Shown one piece after another: positions 15,534 through 23,955 of a DNA stretch of 39,032 bases. Under the pieces are notes generated by a model, which searched no databases, was not told the DNA's origin, and saw only the letters and a list, made by a program, of their open reading frames with translations. Numbering within the stretch: position 1 is the first letter of the stretch; each line of letters begins with the position of its first letter. Position numbers and translations under genes: made by a program. The DNA is from an uncultured Lachnospiraceae bacterium (GTDB taxonomy: Bacteria > Bacillota > Clostridia > Lachnospirales > Lachnospiraceae), in assembly GCA_947586255.1 (NCBI GenBank), contig CANPXP010000025.1, positions 1-39,032 on the forward strand, written 5' to 3'.

Positions 15534-16916
15534 ATGGAACAACAGAACCAGAGCTTACAGAAAGCCAAAACCCCAAAATATGACAGGGAAAACATCCGCA
15601 TGACGCTCTATATGGCATGGCCCTCCATCATAGAATCCTTTTTTGTGGCCTTCGCCGGCCTGGTGGATTCCCTGATGGTAAGCTCTCTCGGCTCCTATGC
15701 GGTGGCCGCCGTGGGACTCACCACGCAGCCCAAGTTTATGGGGCTTTCTCTGTTTTTCGCCCTGAATGTGGCAATATCGGCTCTGGTGGCGAGAAGGCGC
15801 GGGGAGGAAAAGGCCGAGGCGGCGAACCGCATTCTCATCACAGCGGTCGTCTTTATCGCAGCCGCCGCCATCGTTCTCAGCGCGCTCTTCGTGGCGTTCG
15901 CAAGTCCCATCATCCGTCTGTGCGGCTCCACGCCCGAGACGCACGACAGCGCCGTAGCATACTTCCGCATCGTCATGGGCGGCATGATCTTCAACTGCAT
16001 CCAGATGGGAATCAACTCCGCCCAGAGAGGCGCCGGCAACACGAAGATCACCATGCGCACCAATGTGACCTCCAACACGGTCAACATTATTTTCAACTAT
16101 CTGCTGATCGGCGGTCATCTCGGCTTTCCGGCGCTGGGCATCCGCGGCGCAGCCATCGCGACGGTGCTGGGCACGGTGGTAGCCTCTGTCATGAGCGTGC
16201 TGTCCATCACGAAGCCCGACGGTTTCATCAGCCTGCCCTATATCATCCGCAACAGGATCCTGCCCGCCGCCGCAAGTTTCGTCAATCTGATCAAAGTCGG
16301 CTACAGCGTATTCTTCGAACAGCTGCTCATGCGCATCGGCTTCATGCTGACGGCAATCATGGCCGCGAAGCAGGGAACGGACGCCATGGCCGCCCATCAG
16401 GTCGGCATGAACATCATGGGCCTGTCCTTCTCCTTCGGCGACGGCCTGCAGGCCGCGGCGGTAGCGCTGATCGGCCGCAGTCTCGGCGCGGGGGACGAGA
16501 AGCTTGCCAAAGAATTCGGCAGCATCTGCCGGCTGTTCGGCAGCATTATCTCCGTGTGCCTTGCGATCCTCTATTTCATCGGCGCCAGACCCCTGATGCG
16601 GCTGTTCTTCGAGGAGGAACATATCGTCGACATCGGCGTGCACATCATGTGGGTCATCATCCTCGTGGTGGTCTTTCAGATCTCCCAGGTCGTCTATATG
16701 GGCTGTCTGCGCGGCGCCGGCGACACTCTGTATACCGCCATAGCCTCCACGATCAGCGTCACCTTCATCCGCACCGCCGGCTCCTATCTGGGCGGCTACG
16801 TACTCGGCCTCGGCATCATCGGCATCTGGCTGGGCGTGCTGGCCGATCAGGTCTCCCGTTTTCTCTTCGCCTCCGTGCGCTTCAAACAGGGTAAATGGAC
16901 GCAGATCAAGATCTAA
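15534..16916 (+). CDS. MATE-family exporter (third copy)
   Basis: This 460-aa transporter has the twelve-helix MatE layout and a hydrophilic N-terminal tail of ~25 residues before the first helix. The motif-rich stretch GAAIATVLGTVVASVMSVLSI and the helix RGAGDTLYTAIASTIS are typical. It is closer in style to DinF/NorM-like exporters than to the second copy, but the order of relationship cannot be settled by eye. The gene stands alone between two amino-acid ABC operons, with its own promoter and a shared bidirectional terminator at 16930-16960. A weak ribosome site (CAGGGA) lies upstream. A co-regulated role with amino-acid import is only suggested by position. Confidence 0.93.
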   Translation: MEQQNQSLQKAKTPKYDRENIRMTLYMAWPSIIESFFVAFAGLVDSLMVSSLGSYAVAAVGLTTQPKFMGLSLFFALNVAISALVARRRGEEKAEAANRILITAVVFIAAAAIVLSALFVAFASPIIRLCGSTPETHDSAVAYFRIVMGGMIFNCIQMGINSAQRGAGNTKITMRTNVTSNTVNIIFNYLLIGGHLGFPALGIRGAAIATVLGTVVASVMSVLSITKPDGFISLPYIIRNRILPAAASFVNLIKVGYSVFFEQLLMRIGFMLTAIMAAKQGTDAMAAHQVGMNIMGLSFSFGDGLQAAAVALIGRSLGAGDEKLAKEFGSICRLFGSIISVCLAILYFIGARPLMRLFFEEEHIVDIGVHIMWVIILVVVFQISQVVYMGCLRGAGDTLYTAIASTISVTFIRTAGSYLGGYVLGLGIIGIWLGVLADQVSRFLFASVRFKQGKWTQIKI

Positions 16917-16929
16917 ACGAAAGCGTAAA

Positions 16930-16960
16930 AAGGGCATACCACACTGTGATATGCCCTTTC
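16930..16960. terminator. Bidirectional terminator between convergent genes
   Basis: AAAGGGCATA (16930-16939) pairs perfectly with TATGCCCTTT (16951-16960). The inner bases CAC/GTG can extend the stem. Seen from the minus strand it is followed by TTTT, and the plus strand has a short T-run in the stem. It serves the third MATE gene and the convergent binding-protein gene. Confidence 0.8.
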
Positions 16961-16991
16961 GCCTGTCTGTGATACGTTTCGAAAACCCGTC

Positions 16992-17903
16992 TTACTCGCT
17001 GTCCGCGTCCAGATACTGCGCGCTCAGCTCGGAGATTGTGCTGTCCGCCAGCTTCGCCTCGATCGTGCTGTTGATCATGTCAAGCAACTCCGTGTTGCCC
17101 TTCTGTACCGCGATCGCGTACTCCTCGGAATCGAATGCCTCGGGATCCTCCACAATCTTTAAGCCCTCGTTGTCGCTCACATACTTCTGCGCCGTCGCGG
17201 AGTCGATCACAACTACATCGCACTTGCCGTTTACCAGCTCCAGGACTGCCTCTGTGCCCTTCTTGAACGCCTCATAGTCATAACCCATATCGGACACGCA
17301 GGTCTCACCCGTGTAGCCCTGTACGACACAGATCTTCTTGTCCGCCATGTCGGAAGCCTTCGCGATATCGGAATCCTCCTTTACGATCATAACCTGTGTT
17401 GCCGTGTAGTAAGGCGTGGAGAAATCAACCGCCTCTTTTCTCTCATCCGTCACCGTCATACCCGCGATAACCGCGTCGATCTGGCCGTTCTGCAGAGCGA
17501 TCAGCAAGGAGTCAAACTCCATGTTCTCGATCGCAGCCGTCATGCCGTTCTCCTCGGCGATCTGCTTCGCAATCGCCATATCGATACCGTCATACTGGTC
17601 GATCACACCGTTGGCCGCCACAAACTCGAAGGGCGGGAATTCTGCGTTCGTGCCGAAAGTCAGCACACCTTCCTGCGCCGTAACTGCCGCCGGCGCCTCC
17701 GCCGCCTCATCTGCCGCCGGAGCCTCTGTCTCCGTATCCGCAGCAGCGGTTGTGTCTGCCGTCTCCGCGCCTGTGTCAGCCGCCTCTGTCGTCTCCGTCG
17801 CGTCCGTCGTCTCCGCCGCCGCATCGCCGCCGCACGCCGTGAGAACGGACGTCAGCATAGCCATGGACAGTAAGAGCGCCAATACCTTTGTTGCCTTTTT
17901 CAT
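16992..17903 (-). CDS. Amino-acid ABC transporter substrate-binding lipoprotein (SBP_bac_3)
   Basis: This 303-aa lipoprotein (lipobox LTAC, Cys24) has a long Thr/Ala/Glu-rich linker (~25-75) and then a regular SBP_bac_3 domain in the standard lobe order. FGTNAEFPPFEF begins the first lobe. GMTVTDERKEAVDFSTPYY keeps the ligand-binding Arg, and VVVIDS lies in the second lobe. Polar amino acids are the expected ligands. The start at 17903 follows AGGAGGAG; a longer reading to 18005 was rejected. It is separated from the upstream ATPase by 144 bp, in the order permease - ATPase - binding protein, the reverse of the first operon. Binding protein is usually needed in excess, so a separate promoter in that gap is likely but was not identified. 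Confidence 0.93.
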   Translation of the reverse strand: MKKATKVLALLLSMAMLTSVLTACGGDAAAETTDATETTEAADTGAETADTTAAADTETEAPAADEAAEAPAAVTAQEGVLTFGTNAEFPPFEFVAANGVIDQYDGIDMAIAKQIAEENGMTAAIENMEFDSLLIALQNGQIDAVIAGMTVTDERKEAVDFSTPYYTATQVMIVKEDSDIAKASDMADKKICVVQGYTGETCVSDMGYDYEAFKKGTEAVLELVNGKCDVVVIDSATAQKYVSDNEGLKIVEDPEAFDSEEYAIAVQKGNTELLDMINSTIEAKLADSTISELSAQYLDADSE

Positions 17904-18047
17904 AATAATCTCCTCCTGTATATGATATTTGTTTCTATATCTGAAACCGCCCGCCCTGTGGCCTCGCGCCAAAGCGCAGACAGTCCGATACCGCACAATA
18001 ACCACGGCGCCACCCCCGCATCCAGCCGTCTGCCGGGTTCGCCCCGC

Positions 18048-18770
18048 CTACAAAACCTTGCTCAGGAAAAGCTTCGTCCGCTCGTTCTGCGGATTGCCGA
18101 AGACTTCCTCCGGGGTGCCGCTCTCCATGACTTTACCCTGATCGATGAAGAGCACTCTGCTCGCCACCTCTCTGGCAAAACCCATCTCATGCGTCACAAC
18201 CACCATCGTCATCCCCGACTTCGCCAGATCTTTCATCACATCCAGCACCTCGCCGACCATCTCCGGATCCAGCGCCGAGGTGGGCTCGTCGAAAAGCATA
18301 ATCTCAGGATCCATCGCCAAAGCTCTCGCGATAGCCACGCGCTGCTTCTGTCCGCCCGAGAGCTGCGCCGGATAGGCGTCCGCCTTTTCTGACAGATTGA
18401 CACGCTCCAAAAGTTCCTGTCCTCTCTTCACGGCCTCCGCCTTGGTCATCTTTTTCAGCAGAACCGGCGCAAGCGTGATATTGTCCATGATCGTCAGGTG
18501 AGGGAACAGGTTGAACTGCTGGAATACCATACCCATCTTCTGGCGCACCTCGTTGACGTTCACCTTCGGCGCGTTGATCCGCTGATCGTCCACATAGATC
18601 TCGCCGTCAGTGGCCTCCTCCAGCAGATTCAGGCAGCGCAGGAACGTGCTTTTGCCGGAACCCGAGGGGCCGATCACCACCACGACCTCGCCCTGCTCGA
18701 TATGCTCGTCGATACCGTCCAGAACCGTCAGGTCGCCGAATTTTTTATGTAAGTTTTTCACTTTGATCAT
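18048..18770 (-). CDS. Polar amino-acid ABC transporter ATP-binding protein (GlnQ-like)
   Basis: This 240-aa ATPase of usual GlnQ length has Walker A GPSGSGKS at 34-41, signature LSGGQKQR and Walker [13 protein letters not shown]. The start at 18770 follows GGAGGGA, and the gene starts 12 bp after the permease stop. It energises the permease encoded upstream, and its partner binding protein is encoded 144 bp downstream. It is clearly a different ATPase from the one at 13026-13811. Confidence 0.95.
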   Translation of the reverse strand: MIKVKNLHKKFGDLTVLDGIDEHIEQGEVVVVIGPSGSGKSTFLRCLNLLEEATDGEIYVDDQRINAPKVNVNEVRQKMGMVFQQFNLFPHLTIMDNITLAPVLLKKMTKAEAVKRGQELLERVNLSEKADAYPAQLSGGQKQRVAIARALAMDPEIMLFDEPTSALDPEMVGEVLDVMKDLAKSGMTMVVVTHEMGFAREVASRVLFIDQGKVMESGTPEEVFGNPQNERTKLFLSKVL

Positions 18771-18782
18771 GGAGTGTCCCTC

Positions 18783-19481
18783 CTATCTGATATCGGACCT
18801 GCGCAGATGCCTCTCCACCTGCCGCAGCGCCAGCGTCAAAATCTTGATCAGCACGTAATAGATGACCGCCGTCCCGAGAAGCGGCATAACAGGCTTATAG
18901 GTGGCGCTCTTGATGAAATCTCCGGCTTTCTGGATATCCATCAGCCCCACATAGCCGACAATCGCCGTCTCCTTGATCAGCACGATGAACTCGTTGCACA
19001 GCGCGGGAAAAATATTTTTCACCGCCTGCGGAATCACGATCCGCGACATCGTCTGATAGGCGTTTAAGCCCAGCGACCTGCCGGCCTCCGTCTGCCCGTG
19101 GTCCACGGAGAGGATGCCCGCCCGGATGATTTCCGACACATAGGCGCCGGAATTGACGCCGAAGGCGATGGCTGCGATGATCCACTTCTCCCAGTGCACG
19201 CTCGCAAAGACAACGAAATAGATAAACATGAGCTGCGTCACTGACGGCGTGCCTCTGATAATATCCGTGTAGATACCGCCGATGAGTTTGAGCGGCTTAA
19301 AGCGCGACACGTTGCACAGCGCCACCACCACGCCGATCACGATACCGATCAGAATCGCCAGAAGCGATACCTTGATGGTGACTCCAAGGCCCTCCACCAA
19401 CAGCATATAGCGGTCTTCCCTGATAAAAGAACTATAGAAATCTCCGCAAAAATCAGCCCACCATACCTGCAAGCCTGTCAT
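18783..19481 (-). CDS. Polar amino-acid ABC transporter permease
   Basis: This 232-aa subunit of the HisM/GlnP family has about five membrane helices and the cytoplasmic coupling loop (EAGRSLGLNAYQTMSRIVIPQA) in the expected place. A hydrophilic N-terminus of ~25 residues precedes the first helix. The start at 19481 follows GAGGAG. It is the first gene of the second amino-acid ABC operon, about 95 bp downstream of a TATAAT box on the same strand. Confidence 0.94.
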   Translation of the reverse strand: MTGLQVWWADFCGDFYSSFIREDRYMLLVEGLGVTIKVSLLAILIGIVIGVVVALCNVSRFKPLKLIGGIYTDIIRGTPSVTQLMFIYFVVFASVHWEKWIIAAIAFGVNSGAYVSEIIRAGILSVDHGQTEAGRSLGLNAYQTMSRIVIPQAVKNIFPALCNEFIVLIKETAIVGYVGLMDIQKAGDFIKSATYKPVMPLLGTAVIYYVLIKILTLALRQVERHLRRSDIR

Positions 19482-19577
19482 CTGTCATACTCCTCTTGTC
19501 TGTTTATTTCACATAAAATCAGGGTCAAAGCAGTGCCTGTTCTGCATATCAGCGCACATCTTTGTACCCCGACTCGC

Positions 19578-19583
19578 ATTATA
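19578..19583 (-). promoter_or_regulatory. -10 box for the second amino-acid ABC operon
   Basis: A perfect minus-strand TATAAT at 19583-19578 is preceded 17 bp upstream by a poor -35 (TTTTCA). It would give a ~90-base leader before the permease start at 19481. The leader contains no structure I could recognise as a riboswitch. Confidence 0.5.
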
Positions 19584-19724
19584 GCACAAAGATTTTGAAT
19601 TGAAAAGCAATTTGCATCATTTTTGCATCATTTTCCATGGGAATATTGCTATTTGGCGAGCCCGGTGGCATACTAAAAGACATGGGAACCGCAACGGAAA
19701 ACTATGGTTCACACGGAGGTTATT

Positions 19725-21110
19725 ATGAAAAAGCCAAACATGACATTCGTAAAAAGGCCCGCTGCCTGCGGACTTACGCTGGGTTTTATGCTCGCGCTGT
19801 GCGCCTGCGGGACGGACGCGTCTAAGACGCCTGAACCGGTGACGCCCGTCACGGACGAGGCGCAGCTGGAGGACAATACCGCGGACAGCGATACCGAAGA
19901 GGCACAGGCACCGGAGACAGACGAGGAGGAGCAGATGCCTGCAGACGAGGATGCCGCAGCCGACGAGAGCGCCGTCGTCATCAGCGAGGATCCGCCCTCT
20001 CCCGTCACGATCACGATGCAGCCGCCCGAAAAGAAAGAACTGACCGCTGAGGACGGCACAGTATATTATACGTCGGAATATTCCTACCCGGTAGTCTCCA
20101 TCGAGGGAAATACTGCGGCAGCCGACAAGATCAACGCGGATATCCTCGCCCAAATGGAGACAGTCCGTGCCGACGGCGATACGGCCGCAAAGGAAGCACT
20201 GGAGTGGTTCAACAGTCTCAACGAATCCGGTGAATCCCTGGAGCCGGGAGATTTCCGTGCTTACAGCGACGACGTATCCTACAGCGTGCAGCGCGCCGAC
20301 GATCGGGTGATCTCCCTCACGGTCAACTATTACACCGACGCCGGCGGCGCCCACGGCTACACGTTCTGGCGCGGCGCCGTGTACGACACGCAGACGGGCG
20401 ACAGACTCACTCTGGACGACTTAAGCGACGATCCCGAGGCATTTCGCGCCGCCACTCTCGCCTACAATCAGGAGCTGGCCGCGACGGATTCCTACAGCGA
20501 GCGCATGTTCTCCACGGACGATATCACCAACGGCACGCTGGAAAAAGTATTATATGAAGAAGAGAATGTCTGGTATCTGTCTGGTTCAGGGCTTGTCTTT
20601 GTCAGCGACGCTTACGACCTCGGCTCCTACGCCGACGGCGCGATCGAATTCATCATTCCCTACCGCGACCTGCCGGACTTAGGGTTTAAGGAGGCTTACG
20701 CCTACGACGGCAGACTGATCATGCCGCTGGAAGAAAAACAGGAGTACACCGCCGACCTGAACGGCGACGGAACGGAGGAGACGATCTCCCTGTATAATGA
20801 ATTTCTCTACGACGACGCCAGCGGCGTCTCCACAACCGTCAATCATCTGCTCATCGACGGCACGGACTTTGCCGACGCCGTAAGTGATGCGCTGCCCGAA
20901 ATTACCTGGACCTATCTGGTAATGTACGATCTGAACCTGGAGGACGACTATCTGGATTTTGCCCTGTGCGGCAACTATACCGAGGGCGACGAATATCCCC
21001 CTTACAGTCAGTTCTTCCGCTACGGCAAAGACAAATCCCTGATCTATCTTGGAGAGGCGAAGGGCTATGCCAACGATACCGCCAGCGTCATCAAAGAACT
21101 GACGCGCTGA
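19725..21110 (+). CDS. Lipoprotein with DUF3298/RsiV-like domain
   Basis: This 461-aa protein has a lipoprotein-type signal peptide (lipobox LCAC, Cys near residue 27) and an acidic Glu/Asp/Ala-rich linker (~30-100). A domain at ~110-330 resembles DUF4163/DUF3298, as found in PdaC and the anti-sigma factor RsiV. The diagnostic stretch is GGAHGYTFWRGAVYDTQTG followed by LTLDDL. A C-terminal part contains an EF-hand-like DLNGDGTEE loop (~344-352). The start at 19725 follows GGAGG (19715-19719). It stands alone between divergent and convergent genes. No polysaccharide deacetylase or sigma factor is next to it, so its role at the cell surface (ligand or lysozyme binding, calcium binding) is uncertain. 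Confidence 0.75.
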   Translation: MKKPNMTFVKRPAACGLTLGFMLALCACGTDASKTPEPVTPVTDEAQLEDNTADSDTEEAQAPETDEEEQMPADEDAAADESAVVISEDPPSPVTITMQPPEKKELTAEDGTVYYTSEYSYPVVSIEGNTAAADKINADILAQMETVRADGDTAAKEALEWFNSLNESGESLEPGDFRAYSDDVSYSVQRADDRVISLTVNYYTDAGGAHGYTFWRGAVYDTQTGDRLTLDDLSDDPEAFRAATLAYNQELAATDSYSERMFSTDDITNGTLEKVLYEEENVWYLSGSGLVFVSDAYDLGSYADGAIEFIIPYRDLPDLGFKEAYAYDGRLIMPLEEKQEYTADLNGDGTEETISLYNEFLYDDASGVSTTVNHLLIDGTDFADAVSDALPEITWTYLVMYDLNLEDDYLDFALCGNYTEGDEYPPYSQFFRYGKDKSLIYLGEAKGYANDTASVIKELTR

Positions 21111-21133
21111 ACCGGCAGCCCGGCAAAACCATA

Positions 21134-21159
21134 CAGGCGCAGTCTACCGGCTGCGCCTG
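21134..21159. terminator. Hairpin between convergent genes
   Basis: CAGGCGCAG (21134-21142) and CTGCGCCTG (21151-21159) form a perfect 9-bp stem. The loop contains the stop codon of the DUF4422 gene (21144-21146). It lies 24 bp after the stop of the DUF3298 lipoprotein gene. A T-run is weak on both sides, so termination is likely but not certain. Confidence 0.6.
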
Positions 21160-22286
21160 ATCTGTTCCGTCACCCTCTGCAATTCTCCCTCGTCCGCAAG
21201 AAAAAGCCTCGCCGAGGCCTCGATCGCGACATCCGACACCCGGTTCTCCCGCAGGAAACACAGTTCATCCTCACGCAGGCGGCATCCGCCTTCTCCCGCG
21301 CTGTCCGTCTCTCCTCCGCCGGCGGCGCAGTCGTTCACAATCTCATTGAGCCTTGTAAAATACCGCATCAGCGCATCGAAATCCCGTATCCTGTCGAGCA
21401 CGCACGTCCCATAAGCCTCCTGCTCCAGCCCACACACCGCGATCACCTGCATGGACAGCTTCAGCTCTCCCGTGATGTCCGAAGCCTCCATCAGCACGTC
21501 CGGACGCTTCTCCAGCACACTTAAGAAATATTCTTTTGCGCCGTCCACGTCTCCCTGCCGGAAATATTCTGCCAGCCTGTCCTTCATCTGCTTTGTCTCG
21601 TACTTCTCGGTGGTCATGCCGACCTTGCACTCATACGCCTTCAGCCCTCTGACCTGCACCCACACGTACAGAAGGAACTCGGAGATAAAGCCAAAGACCC
21701 GCTTGTGGTAATCGTCGTAGCCGCTGGGATCAATCCGCTTCTCCACCTCGTCAAAAATGGAAAAAAGCCACTGCGCGTACTCGTCGTACAGCGCCTTATT
21801 CGTCACCATCATGTTGCCGAAATACGTGCCTCTGCCATGTACCAGCCTCACAAACGTCTCATAGTATGACGGATACAGTTCCTTGATCACCTCGCCCGTA
21901 GTCTCCAGGTCGAAGATATTGTAGTCGCTCCCATAGCCGTCATAGTAAGAGTAGTTCAGCTTCAGACGCTTGGACGTGATGATGTCATAGTCCTTCAGAA
22001 TCGACAGATAATCTCTTTCATTGAGAATCCTGCCTTCCTCGGTACAGAAGTAGCGCCTATAGTGGCAGACGCCCACATAGTCCGCCGTGCGCACGTTTTT
22101 CCATACCCAGTAGACGCCTGTCAGTTCGCCGTAATAGCAGTTTTTTGCAGATATGTTATCCCCCGTATCATCGCCGGCGTATCCGTAGTCCTCCGCTCCC
22201 GCGCGCCCCACGTGCAGTGGAATGTAGATCGGATCCTCCGGCGCCGGAAATCTTTTATGGGTCATGGTAAAGATTGTCACACTCAT
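21144..22286 (-). CDS. DUF4422 glycosyltransferase-like protein
   Basis: This 380-aa protein begins with the DUF4422 domain (residues ~1-230), often found in capsule and exopolysaccharide glycosyltransferases. Recognisable parts are VTIFTMTHK, AKNCYYGELTGVYWVWKN, YVGVCHYRRYF and ITSKRLKLNYSYYDGY. The remaining ~150 residues are helical and charged with no recognised domain, so it is longer than a bare DUF4422 protein. The start at 22286 was chosen because AGGAGAG lies upstream. A much longer reading to 23222 runs antisense through trkA and was rejected. A consensus promoter is at 22348-22376. No other polysaccharide genes lie nearby except galE and the UDP-sugar enzyme ~14 kb away. Sugar donor and acceptor are unknown. 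Confidence 0.85.
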   Translation of the reverse strand: MSVTIFTMTHKRFPAPEDPIYIPLHVGRAGAEDYGYAGDDTGDNISAKNCYYGELTGVYWVWKNVRTADYVGVCHYRRYFCTEEGRILNERDYLSILKDYDIITSKRLKLNYSYYDGYGSDYNIFDLETTGEVIKELYPSYYETFVRLVHGRGTYFGNMMVTNKALYDEYAQWLFSIFDEVEKRIDPSGYDDYHKRVFGFISEFLLYVWVQVRGLKAYECKVGMTTEKYETKQMKDRLAEYFRQGDVDGAKEYFLSVLEKRPDVLMEASDITGELKLSMQVIAVCGLEQEAYGTCVLDRIRDFDALMRYFTRLNEIVNDCAAGGGETDSAGEGGCRLREDELCFLRENRVSDVAIEASARLFLADEGELQRVTEQIRRSR

Positions 22287-22347
22287 GAAACCGTCTCTCC
22301 TGTCAGTATTCTGTCCCGCGAACCGCATCTCTGTGTCACGGTCTTTT

Positions 22348-22376
22348 ATCATATAAGATCTCTTTCCCGCTGTCAA
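22348..22376 (-). promoter_or_regulatory. Promoter of the DUF4422 gene
   Basis: On the minus strand TTGACA (22376-22371) and TATGAT (22353-22348) are 17 bp apart. Transcription would start about 55 bp upstream of the start codon at 22286. Confidence 0.8.
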
Positions 22377-22454
22377 TAGATTCCGCGGCACTGTATCGGC
22401 GTTTTTCCGTCTATTCCGATCTGCAAAAAAACTAATGCTTTTTCGGCCGCATAG

Positions 22455-22463
22455 TGCTATATT
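22455..22463 (+). promoter_or_regulatory. Extended -10 upstream of trkA
   Basis: TG-C-TATATT at 22455-22463 is an extended -10 with no good -35. It lies 37 bp before the chosen trkA start. It is divergent from the DUF4422 promoter. Confidence 0.4.
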
Positions 22464-22499
22464 ATAAATGCATGACGCACCGGAATGGAGAACCATATT

Positions 22500-23900
22500 A
22501 TGTTCAAACGAAAAAATATCACCGAGCAGGGACTGAAGATCATCATTGTCGGCTGCGGCAAGGTCGGCCAGACGCTCGTCGCCCAGCTCACCAAAGAAGG
22601 CCATGACATCACGCTGATCGACACCAACTCGCAGAAAATTCAGGAGCTCACCAACCTCTACGACGTCATGGGCATCGTCGGCAACGGCGCCAGCTACAGC
22701 GTGCAGATGGAAGCGGGCATCGAGGACACCGATCTGATCATCGCAGTGACGGATTCCGATGAGCTGAACCTTCTGTGTTGTACCGTCGCCAAGCGCGTCG
22801 GCGACTGCTCCGCCATCGCCAGAGTCCGCACGCCGGACTACAGCAAAGAGGTGAATTACCTGCGCGAAAAGCTCGGCTTGGCCATGATCATCAACCCGGA
22901 GCTGGAGGCGGCCCGCGAGGCGGCGCACATTCTCTATCTGCCCACCGCGCTGGAGGTCAGCACCTTCGCCCACAGCCAGGCGGAGATGATCAAGCTCAAG
23001 ATCCCCGAAGGGAATCTGCTGGACGGCATGACAATCATGGAACTGGGACGCACGCTGGGCAAAAATATCGCGGACAACGTGCTGATCTGCGCCGTGGAGC
23101 GGGACGGAGACGTGCACATTCCCTCCGGCGTCTTTCGCATCCGGAAGGGCGATCTGATCTCCTTCGTGGCAGCCCGCCCTGTCGCTAAGACTTTCCTTGA
23201 GAAGATCGGCTTCAAAACCCACGCCGTCAAGAACACCATGATCATCGGCGGCGGCAAATCCGCCTACTATCTCGCCTCCCTGCTGTTACATATGGGCATC
23301 TCCGTAAAAATCATCGAGAGCAGCCAGAAGCGCTGCGAGGAGCTGAGCATCCTCCTGCCGAAAGCCATCATCATCAACGGCGATGGCACCAACGAGGAGC
23401 TTCTCAAGGAGGAGGGCATCGAATACGCGGAATCCTTCGTCCCCCTCACGGGAATCGACGAGGTAAATATCCTGCTGACACTCCACGCCAGAATGGTCTC
23501 CCAGGCGAAGGTCATCACCAAAATCAACCGCATCACCTTTGACAATGTGGTGAGCAGTCTGGACCTTGGAAGCGTGATCTACCCGAGATTTATCACCTCG
23601 GAGGCGATCATCGCCTATGTGCGCGCGAAAAAGGATTCCATGAACAGCAACATCGAGACGCTGTATCACATGTTCGACTACCGCGTGGAGGCGATCGAAT
23701 TCCGCGTGGAGAACGAGTCCAAAGTCACCAACACACCGCTGATGGACCTGAATCTAAAGAAGGGCCTGCTCGTCTCCTTCATCAACCGCAACGGCACCAT
23801 CATCATTCCCAGCGGACATGACTGCATTCAGGTCGGCGACACCGTCATGGTCGTCACGACGCACACGGGCTTTAACTCGATTCAGGATATTCTGAATTGA
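22500..23900 (+). CDS. trkA: Trk potassium uptake regulatory protein TrkA
   Basis: This 466-aa cytoplasmic protein has the duplicated arrangement RCK_N-RCK_C-RCK_N-RCK_C. It binds nucleotides (NAD(H)/ATP) and gates the TrkH channel. The first Rossmann motif is IIIVGCGKVG (GCGKVG at 18-23), and the second begins at MIIGGGKS (~247-254). Full-length TrkA, as opposed to the half-size KtrA, is usual in this lineage. The start at 22500 was preferred to 22485 because of the match to the family N-terminus. Both have only a modest GGAG site. It lies 55 bp upstream of trkH and forms an operon with it. Confidence 0.95.
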   Translation: MFKRKNITEQGLKIIIVGCGKVGQTLVAQLTKEGHDITLIDTNSQKIQELTNLYDVMGIVGNGASYSVQMEAGIEDTDLIIAVTDSDELNLLCCTVAKRVGDCSAIARVRTPDYSKEVNYLREKLGLAMIINPELEAAREAAHILYLPTALEVSTFAHSQAEMIKLKIPEGNLLDGMTIMELGRTLGKNIADNVLICAVERDGDVHIPSGVFRIRKGDLISFVAARPVAKTFLEKIGFKTHAVKNTMIIGGGKSAYYLASLLLHMGISVKIIESSQKRCEELSILLPKAIIINGDGTNEELLKEEGIEYAESFVPLTGIDEVNILLTLHARMVSQAKVITKINRITFDNVVSSLDLGSVIYPRFITSEAIIAYVRAKKDSMNSNIETLYHMFDYRVEAIEFRVENESKVTNTPLMDLNLKKGLLVSFINRNGTIIIPSGHDCIQVGDTVMVVTTHTGFNSIQDILN

Positions 23901-23955
23901 CGAGCAACGTAAGATCGCCTGAAAACACAGAGCGGAAAGGACACCGTCACTACTT

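Noticed and set aside
15555..16937. Long minus-strand reading frame opposite the third MATE gene
   Set aside because: It mirrors the MATE gene and is rich in His/Asp/Gly codons as expected from antisense of a GC-rich membrane protein gene; no domain is recognisable.
22287..23222. N-terminal extension of the DUF4422 gene (a 692-aa reading frame on the minus strand)
   Set aside because: The extra ~310 codons run antisense through trkA and the promoter region; the DUF4422 domain and a ribosome site start at 22286.
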